A stretch of DNA of 60,346 nucleotides from assembly GCA_016784025.1 (NCBI GenBank), contig JADHVL010000023.1:1-60346 (forward strand). Direction: 5' to 3'. The stretch comes from Fidelibacterota bacterium (GTDB lineage Bacteria; Fidelibacterota; UBA8477; JABMPR01). Of the stretch, positions 25,735-33,091 are shown piece by piece. The translations under genes were made by a program, and so were the position numbers. The notes beneath the pieces were generated by a model that had not been told where the DNA came from, made no database searches, and saw nothing but the letters and a program-made list of their open reading frames with translations. How positions within the stretch are numbered: position 1 is the stretch's first letter; every line of letters starts with the position of its first letter.

Positions 25735-28593
25735 TCAACCCTCTTCCTTTTTGAGGTAAAAGAGTTCTTTGCTTGGTGCCAGTGGCCGACCCATCCATAA
25801 GGGTCGTCTCAAACCATGGGGATGCGTTTCACGTTCCTTCGCCCATCCATTCCATTTTTTGAAGTGAGCAAATGACTTCTCTGTATCTACAAAGACATCT
25901 CCATATTTCTCACCATCTTTTGGTTTGGAAATAGCCACTTTCTGGAGCCAACAATGGGCACCGGATACTGGGTCGGGTTGCACAGCGTGGGTGATATTCT
26001 GATGAACACCGCCATCCCGCCACCAGACCCTCTGAGTATCAGGATCGCTGGTTTTCCAGGGTTCCACACCCCTCGTGGTTTCCATGCGCCATTTGCCTTC
26101 ACCCTCGTTGCTGATGTTCACCGTATTGGTCATGAACTTATTGCCTTGATCCTGCTTACGGCGCCAACGTCCAATGTGGTGTGAACAGGCCACAACACTG
26201 GGCTTGATGGCCTCAGTGACCCAGACCTTATCAACAAACCAACCAATCTCTGTTTCGATTTTCAGGAGCTCCCCTGTTTTTACACCAAGCTTATCAGCAT
26301 CCAGTGTGTTGATCCAGATGGGATTCCTGTGGGCGATTTCTGTCAACCATTTTGCATTGGCAGAACGAGAATGGATATGGGTCGGTAATCTGAAATTCGG
26401 TAAAAGCACACATTCGTGACGGCTTTCATCCATATTATCACGATGGACATGGGATTTGATATATCCAGGAATGGCCTGATCGGGATACCCAAAGTCAGCT
26501 GTCGTTTGCGAGTAAAATTCCTGCTTCTTCGATGGTGTTGGAAAACCACTATACTTGACACCTTTGTCTTGTACTCCAACGATCTCGCCATCTTTGTATA
26601 CACTGCCATTTTCATTAACTGTGGTTCCAGACTGGGCTTCCGCTGACATTTCAGTTTTATTTTTTGAATAGAGACTGGGAACGACATTAAAAGCGCCATA
26701 CTTGCGCATAAAATCCAGAGCATTAAGACCTTCCTTGGCGGCAGTTTCTTTCAAGCCTTCAGTGTGTTCAAATATGTATTGGTAGTATTCATCAATGGTG
26801 ATTTTTTCACCATCACGGTAAGGACTCATGAAGTGTTTGCGAATCCCCAGGTCATCATCCTTATCGATCCGCCAGGATAATTCAATCCAGAACTCATCTT
26901 CTTCCCAAACTTCACCGGGGTTCACTTCATAGGTAAACTTAACTTCCTTGCCATCGCGTCGCGCTTTTTCACGCAATACGGGTTGGCGAAAGGCGATCCA
27001 CATGCCGGAATGGGTTTCATATGAATTGATATCATGACGCTCAGGTCCATGACCCATGGGTAAAACATAATCGGCAAAAAAGGCCGTTTCATTCCAGGTG
27101 GGTGTGAGGGCTATATGACAACCCACAGATTCATGATTAGAAAGCATCTCGATCCAGGAGAAGCCGTCGGGATAGGTCCAGACAGGATTGAATACTCGTG
27201 TAAAATACACATCCATGGTACCTCGGCCATCCTTGATGAGGTGAGGCAGAATCTGACTCATTTCAAAATGATTCAAGGTGTATTCTTTTGGGAAATGGAG
27301 CTCGTTCCAGACCGGTGGACCTGGAGGCACATCGAAGAATTCGGGGTGAAATTTATTCCAGGCGCTGGGTGAGGTTCCACCTGGGGTTCCCACTGAACCT
27401 GTGAGAACATTCAGAAAATGCAGAGTACGGGAAACTTGCCAGCCACCGAGATTGCCGATGGAGGCACCACGCCAGACATGGGTGGAAAGTTGTGATCCTG
27501 CCGAGGCTACAACATGGGCAACTTCAACAATCTGTGAAGCTTCAATTCCTGCTTCTTTCGCAGCATATTCTGGTGTGAATTCAGCATAGGCTTCGATGGT
27601 TTTTTCAATAAAGGTTTCAAATGTTTGCGGGGAGTCGGGGTGAACTGCTTTCAGATATTCATCCCAATTCACCCAGGTTTCGATGTACTCTCTATCATAG
27701 AGACCCTCTTCCAGGATGATCTTGGCCATAGCCAGGAAAACCGCAGCTTCAGACCCTGGATAAGTTGGCATCCAGTAGTCAGCATGAGAGGCCGTATTTG
27801 AGAGACGGGGATCGATAACAATAAGCTTGGCACCCTTCATCTTGCCTTCCATGATGCGCTGGGCATGGGGGTTAAAATAATGACCGGTTTCCAGATGAGA
27901 GCTGGCCAGGAGAATCACCTTGGCATTGGTATGATCTGGTGAAGGTCGATCATATTTATGCCACATGGCGTATCCGGCTCGGGCTCCAGCTGAACAAATG
28001 TTAGTATGGGAGTTGTGACCATCCACACCCCAGGCTTTCAGGACACGCTCCATATAACCTTCATGACCAGGCCGACCCACATGGTAAACCACTTTGTCTC
28101 GACGATTAGCCTTCAATGATTTCTGGATTTTTGCCCCGATTTCATCAAGAGCCTGATCCCAGGAAATCTGCTCCCAGTCACCGGCGCCCCGTTCACCCAC
28201 TCGTTTGAGGGGATATAGAATACGTTCGGTGTCCTTGATCTGATTAATGGTGGCTGGGCCTTTGGCGCAATTTCTTCCACGTGAGCCAGGATGATGAGGG
28301 TTTCCTTCAAATTTACGGATTTTGTCATCATCTTTATCGATATAGGCCAGCAAGCCACAGGCAGATTCACAGTTAAAGCAGGTTGTGGGAACGATGCTAT
28401 AGTGACGTTCCTTTTTCACTGGCCAGGCTTTGGGATCCAGCTCCACAAAATTATCCCATTCTTCTGGTTCAGGATATTTGTAGAGGGGACGCGGTCCCTC
28501 CAGGGCATATGCTTCAGAGGCATCTTCGTGCTGAGAAATCCTCGGAATGAGTCGGATACCCTCTGCAAATTTTTCTATCCACGATCTTTTCAT
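25735..28593 (-). CDS. Molybdopterin oxidoreductase catalytic subunit, Psr/Phs/Soe type
   Basis: A 952-aa catalytic subunit of the complex iron-sulfur molybdoenzyme (DMSO reductase) family. Cys72, Cys75, Cys79 and Cys109 (CFNCESAC ... RNCAKG) bind the FS0 [4Fe-4S] cluster. Cys200 in HTNICSAGARAG is at the molybdenum-ligand position, as in polysulfide, thiosulfate and sulfite enzymes. The C-terminal quarter has the dinucleotide-binding domain (LPNFRLPTHIHSRSANAKWL). The first 60 residues have no twin-arginine signal, so it should face the cytoplasm, as SoeA does. The partner is the NrfC-NrfD fusion upstream. A sulfite dehydrogenase or a polysulfide reductase are both possible. GGGGAAAT precedes the ATG. 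Confidence 0.8.
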   Translation of the reverse strand: MKRSWIEKFAEGIRLIPRISQHEDASEAYALEGPRPLYKYPEPEEWDNFVELDPKAWPVKKERHYSIVPTTCFNCESACGLLAYIDKDDDKIRKFEGNPHHPGSRGRNCAKGPATINQIKDTERILYPLKRVGERGAGDWEQISWDQALDEIGAKIQKSLKANRRDKVVYHVGRPGHEGYMERVLKAWGVDGHNSHTNICSAGARAGYAMWHKYDRPSPDHTNAKVILLASSHLETGHYFNPHAQRIMEGKMKGAKLIVIDPRLSNTASHADYWMPTYPGSEAAVFLAMAKIILEEGLYDREYIETWVNWDEYLKAVHPDSPQTFETFIEKTIEAYAEFTPEYAAKEAGIEASQIVEVAHVVASAGSQLSTHVWRGASIGNLGGWQVSRTLHFLNVLTGSVGTPGGTSPSAWNKFHPEFFDVPPGPPVWNELHFPKEYTLNHFEMSQILPHLIKDGRGTMDVYFTRVFNPVWTYPDGFSWIEMLSNHESVGCHIALTPTWNETAFFADYVLPMGHGPERHDINSYETHSGMWIAFRQPVLREKARRDGKEVKFTYEVNPGEVWEEDEFWIELSWRIDKDDDLGIRKHFMSPYRDGEKITIDEYYQYIFEHTEGLKETAAKEGLNALDFMRKYGAFNVVPSLYSKNKTEMSAEAQSGTTVNENGSVYKDGEIVGVQDKGVKYSGFPTPSKKQEFYSQTTADFGYPDQAIPGYIKSHVHRDNMDESRHECVLLPNFRLPTHIHSRSANAKWLTEIAHRNPIWINTLDADKLGVKTGELLKIETEIGWFVDKVWVTEAIKPSVVACSHHIGRWRRKQDQGNKFMTNTVNISNEGEGKWRMETTRGVEPWKTSDPDTQRVWWRDGGVHQNITHAVQPDPVSGAHCWLQKVAISKPKDGEKYGDVFVDTEKSFAHFKKWNGWAKERETHPHGLRRPLWMGRPLAPSKELFYLKKEEG

Positions 28594-28650
28594 AATTATT
28601 TCCCCGGTCCTTCATTAAAGAACAAATTATTCAGCATGCTCAACTCCTCC

Positions 28651-30261
28651 TTAGCTCAAGGGGATCAATTGTGGTACTCTCACACGGACAAATTCGGTGA
28701 TATAAATACCAGCTGCTGAGAGTCCAGCAGCAATGAGTATCATCAATTCCGAATCAAGCGTAAAGAGCATGATTAGTGGAACCAGATTTCCCATGATGAT
28801 TCCCAGCATGAAATGCCTGGAATAAAAACCTGAGATCATGAGATGATGGGCTCTTTTTGTATCTGAGGTTGCATGGGGTGTGACGAACTCAAGTCCAATG
28901 AGAGCTAAATTCACCAATACAGCCAGTTTCAGGATGAGCAGGGTCAATACCGAATTGGCACCACCCAGAAATAACCAGGCTGCTGATCCAGCAATCAAGG
29001 CATGAATCAACATATGTACGGGAGCCAAGTGACTTCCCCAGAGATCACGGCCCTTGGCCTGTGCTAACAGGAAAGCCGTATAAATAGCTGTTAATAGAGC
29101 GACAGGTGCTGTCAGATTGATGAGGAGGGTTCGGAATCCGAGATCAAAGAAATTGTCTGCCATCAAAGCGGTAATTATAGCTCCAAATACAGTGATCAGA
29201 TAACCCCCTCGGACCAGCCACGAGGACCAGTTGGGTCTCAGCAAGACATAGAGGAAGCGATCTGGTCTATCGAGATCCTTGACTAGCAACCCACCAGTTA
29301 ACATCATAAAAACAATCGCAGCGATATAGCCATTAAACTCAAGAGCAGTGTCTGCTGCAGCTCCAAACCAGGAGGTCAGTGCCAGCACCAGGAGCAGACC
29401 GGTTGCCACAGATTTTGTCCAGATATAAGCAGGTACTTCCCAACCCCAGAGCACACCTTTTGCCGGTGAATCGTAAACACGTCGCGTGGCGCTTTGCTCT
29501 TCAGTCTTGATTTCTTCCAGAACTTTGTCAATAGCGCGTTGATCTGGTTGTGTTCCAATCTTGGCATGCGATTCAATGGCCATTTGAACAAGGAGATCGG
29601 CCTGACTATCTGTGCGCTCAACAATTGCTGCAGCTGGAGCATGGTGTCCAACTCCAGAAGCCTGTTCGCTCCAGATGTAATCATCGCGACGTTCAGCATT
29701 GCTCGGTGTGAGCATATCCGTGTCACCATCGATATAGTACAGATTTGGTATGGTGCCCTTTTCAGGCTTCCGTGTCACCACATGCTCCATGGCTACAAAG
29801 GAAGCGATCTTTGAATGAGCGTCATCCAGATCACCTGAAATGATAGCCTCAGTGGGACAAATCACTACACAGGCGGGTTCATAACCAGTATCGACCCTGT
29901 GCGCACAATAATTACACTTAGCTGCCGTATTGGTATCAGGATCGATATACAGGGCGTCATAGGGACAAGCCTGCATGCAGGATTTACAGCCGATACAACG
30001 ATCACTGTCAAAGTCAACAATACCATCCATGCGGGTGTGTAAGGCTGACGTAGGACAAATTGTGGTGCAAGGTGCATCCTCACAGTGGTTGCAGCGGTGT
30101 ACGGAAAAAGAGCGACTTGCATCGGGAAAGACACCCTTTTCGACATATTTCACATGGGTGCGGTTGACACCGATGGCCACATCATGTTCAGACTTACACG
30201 CAACCGTACAGGCATGACAGCCGATACACTTGCGATTGTCTATTACAAAGCCATAATTCAT
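28651..30261 (-). CDS. Fused electron-transfer and membrane-anchor subunit (NrfC-like ferredoxin + NrfD-like)
   Basis: This 536-aa protein joins two normally separate subunits. Residues 1-150 carry four [4Fe-4S] cysteine sets: CIGCHACTVAC, CNHCEDAPCTTIC, CIGCKSCMQAC and CNYCAHRV...CVVIC. After a linker (about 170-265), residues 270-530 form an NrfD/PsrC-type quinone-interacting domain with about eight helices. No signal peptide is present, so the ferredoxin part would lie in the cytoplasm with the catalytic subunit. The gene is 57 bp upstream of the molybdoenzyme gene and downstream of the dioxygenase gene, with GGGGGAGA before the ATG. It should pass electrons between the molybdenum site and the quinone pool. 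Confidence 0.88.
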   Translation of the reverse strand: MNYGFVIDNRKCIGCHACTVACKSEHDVAIGVNRTHVKYVEKGVFPDASRSFSVHRCNHCEDAPCTTICPTSALHTRMDGIVDFDSDRCIGCKSCMQACPYDALYIDPDTNTAAKCNYCAHRVDTGYEPACVVICPTEAIISGDLDDAHSKIASFVAMEHVVTRKPEKGTIPNLYYIDGDTDMLTPSNAERRDDYIWSEQASGVGHHAPAAAIVERTDSQADLLVQMAIESHAKIGTQPDQRAIDKVLEEIKTEEQSATRRVYDSPAKGVLWGWEVPAYIWTKSVATGLLLVLALTSWFGAAADTALEFNGYIAAIVFMMLTGGLLVKDLDRPDRFLYVLLRPNWSSWLVRGGYLITVFGAIITALMADNFFDLGFRTLLINLTAPVALLTAIYTAFLLAQAKGRDLWGSHLAPVHMLIHALIAGSAAWLFLGGANSVLTLLILKLAVLVNLALIGLEFVTPHATSDTKRAHHLMISGFYSRHFMLGIIMGNLVPLIMLFTLDSELMILIAAGLSAAGIYITEFVRVRVPQLIPLS

Positions 30262-30316
30262 TGTTCAGGTCTCCCCCATTCTATGAATTTGGGTATTCTC
30301 ATTAATTATCGTCTGA

Positions 30317-31474
30317 TCAGGCTGATTGTTGAGCAGCATAAGCTGAGGCTGCACATTCATTTTTACCAAGATCCATGGAGGACTGTTCATCATCCTCTGG
30401 ATCTAGCCAACCAGCATTAACTTTGCGAATTTCAGCATAAACATCAGGTTGTTTACGAATATTCTGTTTGATGAATTCCACGAAATCAGCTTCACTTGAG
30501 ATGCCATAAATTGCAGCATTACTATCCAGGATATTCTGAAGTGTGTCCATGAATACCAGGTTTTCATCAGCTTCAGCCCATTCAATGTAGTGACCAGGTA
30601 ATATCTGCAGGGTGGGATCCATGGTCCTAATCTTTTTTGTCATGGTCTCATAGAGCATGCCAGCCCATTCCACTGCTTTACCCCCCAGATCAGGACGACC
30701 CAGGGATACAAGGAAAATAGTATCGCCAGATACCACGTAGGTATCATCAATTTTGTAGCAGGTGCTCCCAGGAGTATGACCTGGTGAATGCACGACTTCG
30801 ATATCTGGTCCCTTCGGAGAAGCTTTAAAAATATCACCATTCTGAACAGCAGTATAATCAAAGCTGGCACCCATAAAGTCACCGGAGTGTCCAAATACTT
30901 TTGAACCTGTAGCTTTAGATATAAAACGACTACCACTGATATAGTCAGCCTGAAGATGGGTTTCAAAGGTTTGTGTGATTTTGCAGCCGTGCTCAGCGGC
31001 AAATTCTTCATAAAATTCAAGGTTCCGTGAAGGATCAAAAATGCTTAGTTCACCTTCGGAGATGAGTCCCCAGCTCAAAGAAGCTTTCCCAGGGCGAATA
31101 AACTGCCACACCTCATAGGCTTCACCTTCATCATTGACTCTCACTGGTGCCAGCATATTGCCCCAGGAGACAATGCCCTCTTTGAGGTACCCGACATCAT
31201 CAAAGCCATGACTTTCCAGAATTTCACCAACATATTGGGCTGAACCTTCTTTGGCACAAACCACCTTGATCTTTTTATTGCGCGGCACTTTGGCTACCGA
31301 GGCTTCCTCTTCTTCCATAAAATCGAAGTAGGGAACATTCAACATATGGACTTTATAGGGGCTTTCTACTTGAAAGCGACCAAAGTCCTCTTCATTCCTC
31401 ACGTCTAACAGCAGAAAATCATCCTTCTGTCTGAGCCAGTTAAAAAGTTCATTAGCTGAGTAAGGGGTTAACAT
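30317..31474 (-). CDS. Rhodanese-MBL fusion, probable persulfide dioxygenase
   Basis: Residues 1-110 are a rhodanese domain with Cys73 in the active loop VVCAKEGSA. Residues 135-330 are a metallo-beta-lactamase domain of the ETHE1/persulfide dioxygenase type. The mononuclear iron triad is kept: His173 (ETHLQAD), His233 (SPGHTPGS) and Asp251 (VSGDTIF). The second-metal histidines of the usual HxHxDH motif are Gln175 and Tyr178. ETHE1 enzymes turn glutathione- or CoA-persulfide plus O2 into sulfite. The order rhodanese then MBL is the reverse of CstB-like fusions. GAGGAG lies 6 nt before the ATG, 16 bp past the broken tusA-like gene. Confidence 0.85.
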   Translation of the reverse strand: MLTPYSANELFNWLRQKDDFLLLDVRNEEDFGRFQVESPYKVHMLNVPYFDFMEEEEASVAKVPRNKKIKVVCAKEGSAQYVGEILESHGFDDVGYLKEGIVSWGNMLAPVRVNDEGEAYEVWQFIRPGKASLSWGLISEGELSIFDPSRNLEFYEEFAAEHGCKITQTFETHLQADYISGSRFISKATGSKVFGHSGDFMGASFDYTAVQNGDIFKASPKGPDIEVVHSPGHTPGSTCYKIDDTYVVSGDTIFLVSLGRPDLGGKAVEWAGMLYETMTKKIRTMDPTLQILPGHYIEWAEADENLVFMDTLQNILDSNAAIYGISSEADFVEFIKQNIRKQPDVYAEIRKVNAGWLDPEDDEQSSMDLGKNECAASAYAAQQSA

Positions 31475-31490
31475 AATCTCTCCTCGTTAA

Positions 31491-31742
31491 TCATTTCATC
31501 CGTTGGATAAAGAAGTGTTTGCTCTGTCCAACCTGCTTTATATCCAGGAGTTTTTGTCCGGAGGCTCTGCACCAGGCCTTAAGATCTGGCTCGCTTCAGG
31601 GATGAGCACTCGACACTTCAAGAACCTCACCCATTCCCATGCTTCTGATCTTCTGATTAGAGCGAATAACTGGCATTCCCATGCCGCAGGTACCCAACTC
31701 AATGTGGACATCAGCGCTATAATCTGCTCCGATTAATCTCAT
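31491..31742 (-). pseudogene. TusA-like sulfur carrier, second copy, interrupted by in-frame TGA
   Basis: This short gene starts with an ATG directly after the dsrE2 stop (TAAATG) and runs 83 codons in one frame to a TGA at 31491. It reads as a TusA-family protein: MGMPVIRSNQKIRSMGMGE, VLEVSSAHP, then SEPDLKAWCRASGQKLLD and HFFIQ. Codon 49 (31596-31598) is TGA where TusA proteins normally have the Gly of DPGS, a one-base change from GGA. The usual CPxP cysteine is also not in its normal place (CGMGMP). Most likely it is a recent nonsense mutation or sequencing error; selenocysteine is unlikely at this position. Confidence 0.75.
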
Positions 31743-32258
31743 TTAGACAAACAACGATATATCTGAATCTGCTGCAAACTCAAGAAAGCTCGCTGCACCA
31801 CCGAGTTCAATACCATCAATAAAGTCATCGGCTTTAAATCCAAAAACATCCATGGTCATCTGGCACCCAATCATACGGACACCCATATCAACACACATTT
31901 CACGTAATTCCTCAATACTGGCCACACCTTTGTTGGCAAAGGTTTTCTTCATAAATGAAGTCGCCATGCTTTCATAACCTGGAATATTGTTCGCCAGGAT
32001 ATTGGGGATAGGCCATTGGATATTCTGGAAGCCCTGTGGTCCAAAAGGCATTTTCATGGGCATGGCTGGATTGGTCTGGGGTGCTACATTTGCTTCAATT
32101 TTCTTGTTCAAAAGGGTCAAGCCATAGAAGGTAAAGAATACGCCTACTTCCATATCCATTGCTGCTGCAGTAGATGCCAGGATGAAGGGCGGGTAAGCCC
32201 AATCCAGTGTACCTTGAGAGGCAATCAGCGCAAGACGTTTTGGTTTTGAATCACTCAT
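31743..32258 (-). CDS. dsrE2: DsrE2-family sulfurtransferase
   Basis: A 171-aa protein of the DsrE2 branch (COG2210), which relays sulfane sulfur between rhodanese and TusA in sulfur oxidisers. Cys122 (EMCVDMG) and Cys132 (GCQMTMDVFG) are the expected active cysteines; the C-Q-M-T-M stretch is diagnostic. It sits between tusA (18 bp upstream) and the interrupted tusA-like gene, whose ATG touches its stop codon. The hydrophobic residues around 24-48 may favour membrane association, as proposed for DsrE2. The order tusA-dsrE2-rhodanese mirrors the rhd-tusA-dsrE2 clusters of sulfur-oxidising bacteria. Confidence 0.9.
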   Translation of the reverse strand: MSDSKPKRLALIASQGTLDWAYPPFILASTAAAMDMEVGVFFTFYGLTLLNKKIEANVAPQTNPAMPMKMPFGPQGFQNIQWPIPNILANNIPGYESMATSFMKKTFANKGVASIEELREMCVDMGVRMIGCQMTMDVFGFKADDFIDGIELGGAASFLEFAADSDISLFV

Positions 32259-32276
32259 TTAATCATGCCTCCAGGC

Positions 32277-32513
32277 TTATTTTTTTTTGATGAAGAATAC
32301 GTATCCTTCATCGGTTTGCTCATTTATTAAAAGCTCATGACCTGTGCGCGATGCCCAGGCTGAAATATCATTTTTTGATCCAGGATCCGTGGCAATCATT
32401 TTTAGAACCTGTCCACTGTCCATTGTATCAATAGCTTTTTTAGTTTTGATTACTGGCAGAGGGCAATTCATGCCTTTGCAGTCCAATACCTGATCAAAAT
32501 TCATTTCACTCAT
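32277..32513 (-). CDS. tusA: TusA sulfur carrier protein
   Basis: A 78-aa sulfur-relay protein. The canonical motif is intact: LDCKGMNCPLPVIKTKKAI with Cys12 and the persulfide-carrying Cys17, then TDPGSKNDISAW and a final YVFFIKKK strand. It receives sulfur from rhodanese or DsrE2 and hands it on. It lies 2 bp after arsR and 18 bp before dsrE2, so it is part of the ArsR-controlled operon. It is the functional counterpart of the interrupted copy at 31491-31742. Confidence 0.93.
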   Translation of the reverse strand: MSEMNFDQVLDCKGMNCPLPVIKTKKAIDTMDSGQVLKMIATDPGSKNDISAWASRTGHELLINEQTDEGYVFFIKKK

Positions 32514-32515
32514 TT

Positions 32516-32866
32516 CTATATACTCCTTTTTGTCTCTGGAAAGATGTCCCCGATTTGCATATCACCTGAATCCAGGCTCACTTTGCATGAATGCATGCAG
32601 TCCAGAAGTTTGCGTATAAGATCACTGGCTAGAAAGTAGTAAAGACGCGTGCCCTCCCGACGTGAAGTCAGGATGTTATTACGTTGCATATATCGCAGAT
32701 GTTGAGAGGTGATTGGTTGTGATAAACCAATTTTTTGTTGGATATTTCCAACGTTTCGTTCTCCAGCTTGTAGGTATTCAACGATTCGAAGACGCTCAGG
32801 ATGTCCCAAAGCTTTGAGAACTTTGGATGCAACTTCGAAAAATGATATATGCTTTACTTCATTCAT
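32516..32866 (-). CDS. ArsR-family transcriptional repressor, probable sulfur-species sensor
   Basis: A winged-helix repressor of 116 aa. The HTH region is VGNIQQKIGLSQPITSQHLRYMQ (about 39-61), followed by the beta-wing ILTSRREGTRLYYFL. Cys90 and Cys94 in LLDCMHSCKV form a CX3C pair in the last helix; the two-site Cys pattern of BigR/SqrR is not present. This could still be a thiol or metal switch. It heads the sulfur operon, and a palindrome overlapping its promoter (32905-32924) suggests self-control. I use the ATG at 32866; a TTG at 32872 is possible. Confidence 0.88.
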   Translation of the reverse strand: MNEVKHISFFEVASKVLKALGHPERLRIVEYLQAGERNVGNIQQKIGLSQPITSQHLRYMQRNNILTSRREGTRLYYFLASDLIRKLLDCMHSCKVSLDSGDMQIGDIFPETKRSI

Positions 32867-32903
32867 GATCAAAAAATAGAGCTTTGTGACAGTTTAGGTC
32901 ACC

Positions 32904-32931
32904 AATATAGTGTTTCCACTATATATGTCAA
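32904..32931 (-). promoter_or_regulatory. Sigma70-like promoter of the arsR-tusA-dsrE2 operon
   Basis: On the minus strand, TTGACA (32931-32926) is followed after 16 bp by TATATT (32909-32904), a 6/6 and 5/6 match to consensus -35 and -10. The -10 lies about 38 bp before the arsR ATG. The spacer is filled by a perfect palindrome, the probable ArsR operator. Confidence 0.78.
32905..32924. promoter_or_regulatory. Perfect palindromic operator, probable ArsR binding site
   Basis: ATATAGTG (32905-32912) and CACTATAT (32917-32924) are perfect inverted 8-mers with a 4-bp spacer. The site overlaps the -10 element and fills the promoter spacer, which is a standard repressor geometry. AT-rich ATA...TAT ends fit ArsR-family operators. 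Confidence 0.78.
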
Positions 32932-33091
32932 GCTGAATATCTGCGTAAATTAACGACTGCATGTTGCACGTACTTATGACGATTGATTTTGGCAAGCAAA
33001 AGCTTAGTTTGTACGGTGTTTAGCATGATAAAATATACCACTCCTATACATGACATATCTTTGAACAACCCAATAAATTTCAGGAGCCCAC

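Noticed and set aside
31596..31598. TGA in the tusA-like gene read as selenocysteine
   Set aside because: The codon replaces a structural Gly (DPGS), not a redox Cys, and the downstream hairpin is weak; a nonsense change is simpler.
31503..31736. 77-aa plus-strand frame between dsrE2 and the dioxygenase
   Set aside because: The same bases on the minus strand read as a TusA-family protein with clear residue conservation, so this is a shadow.
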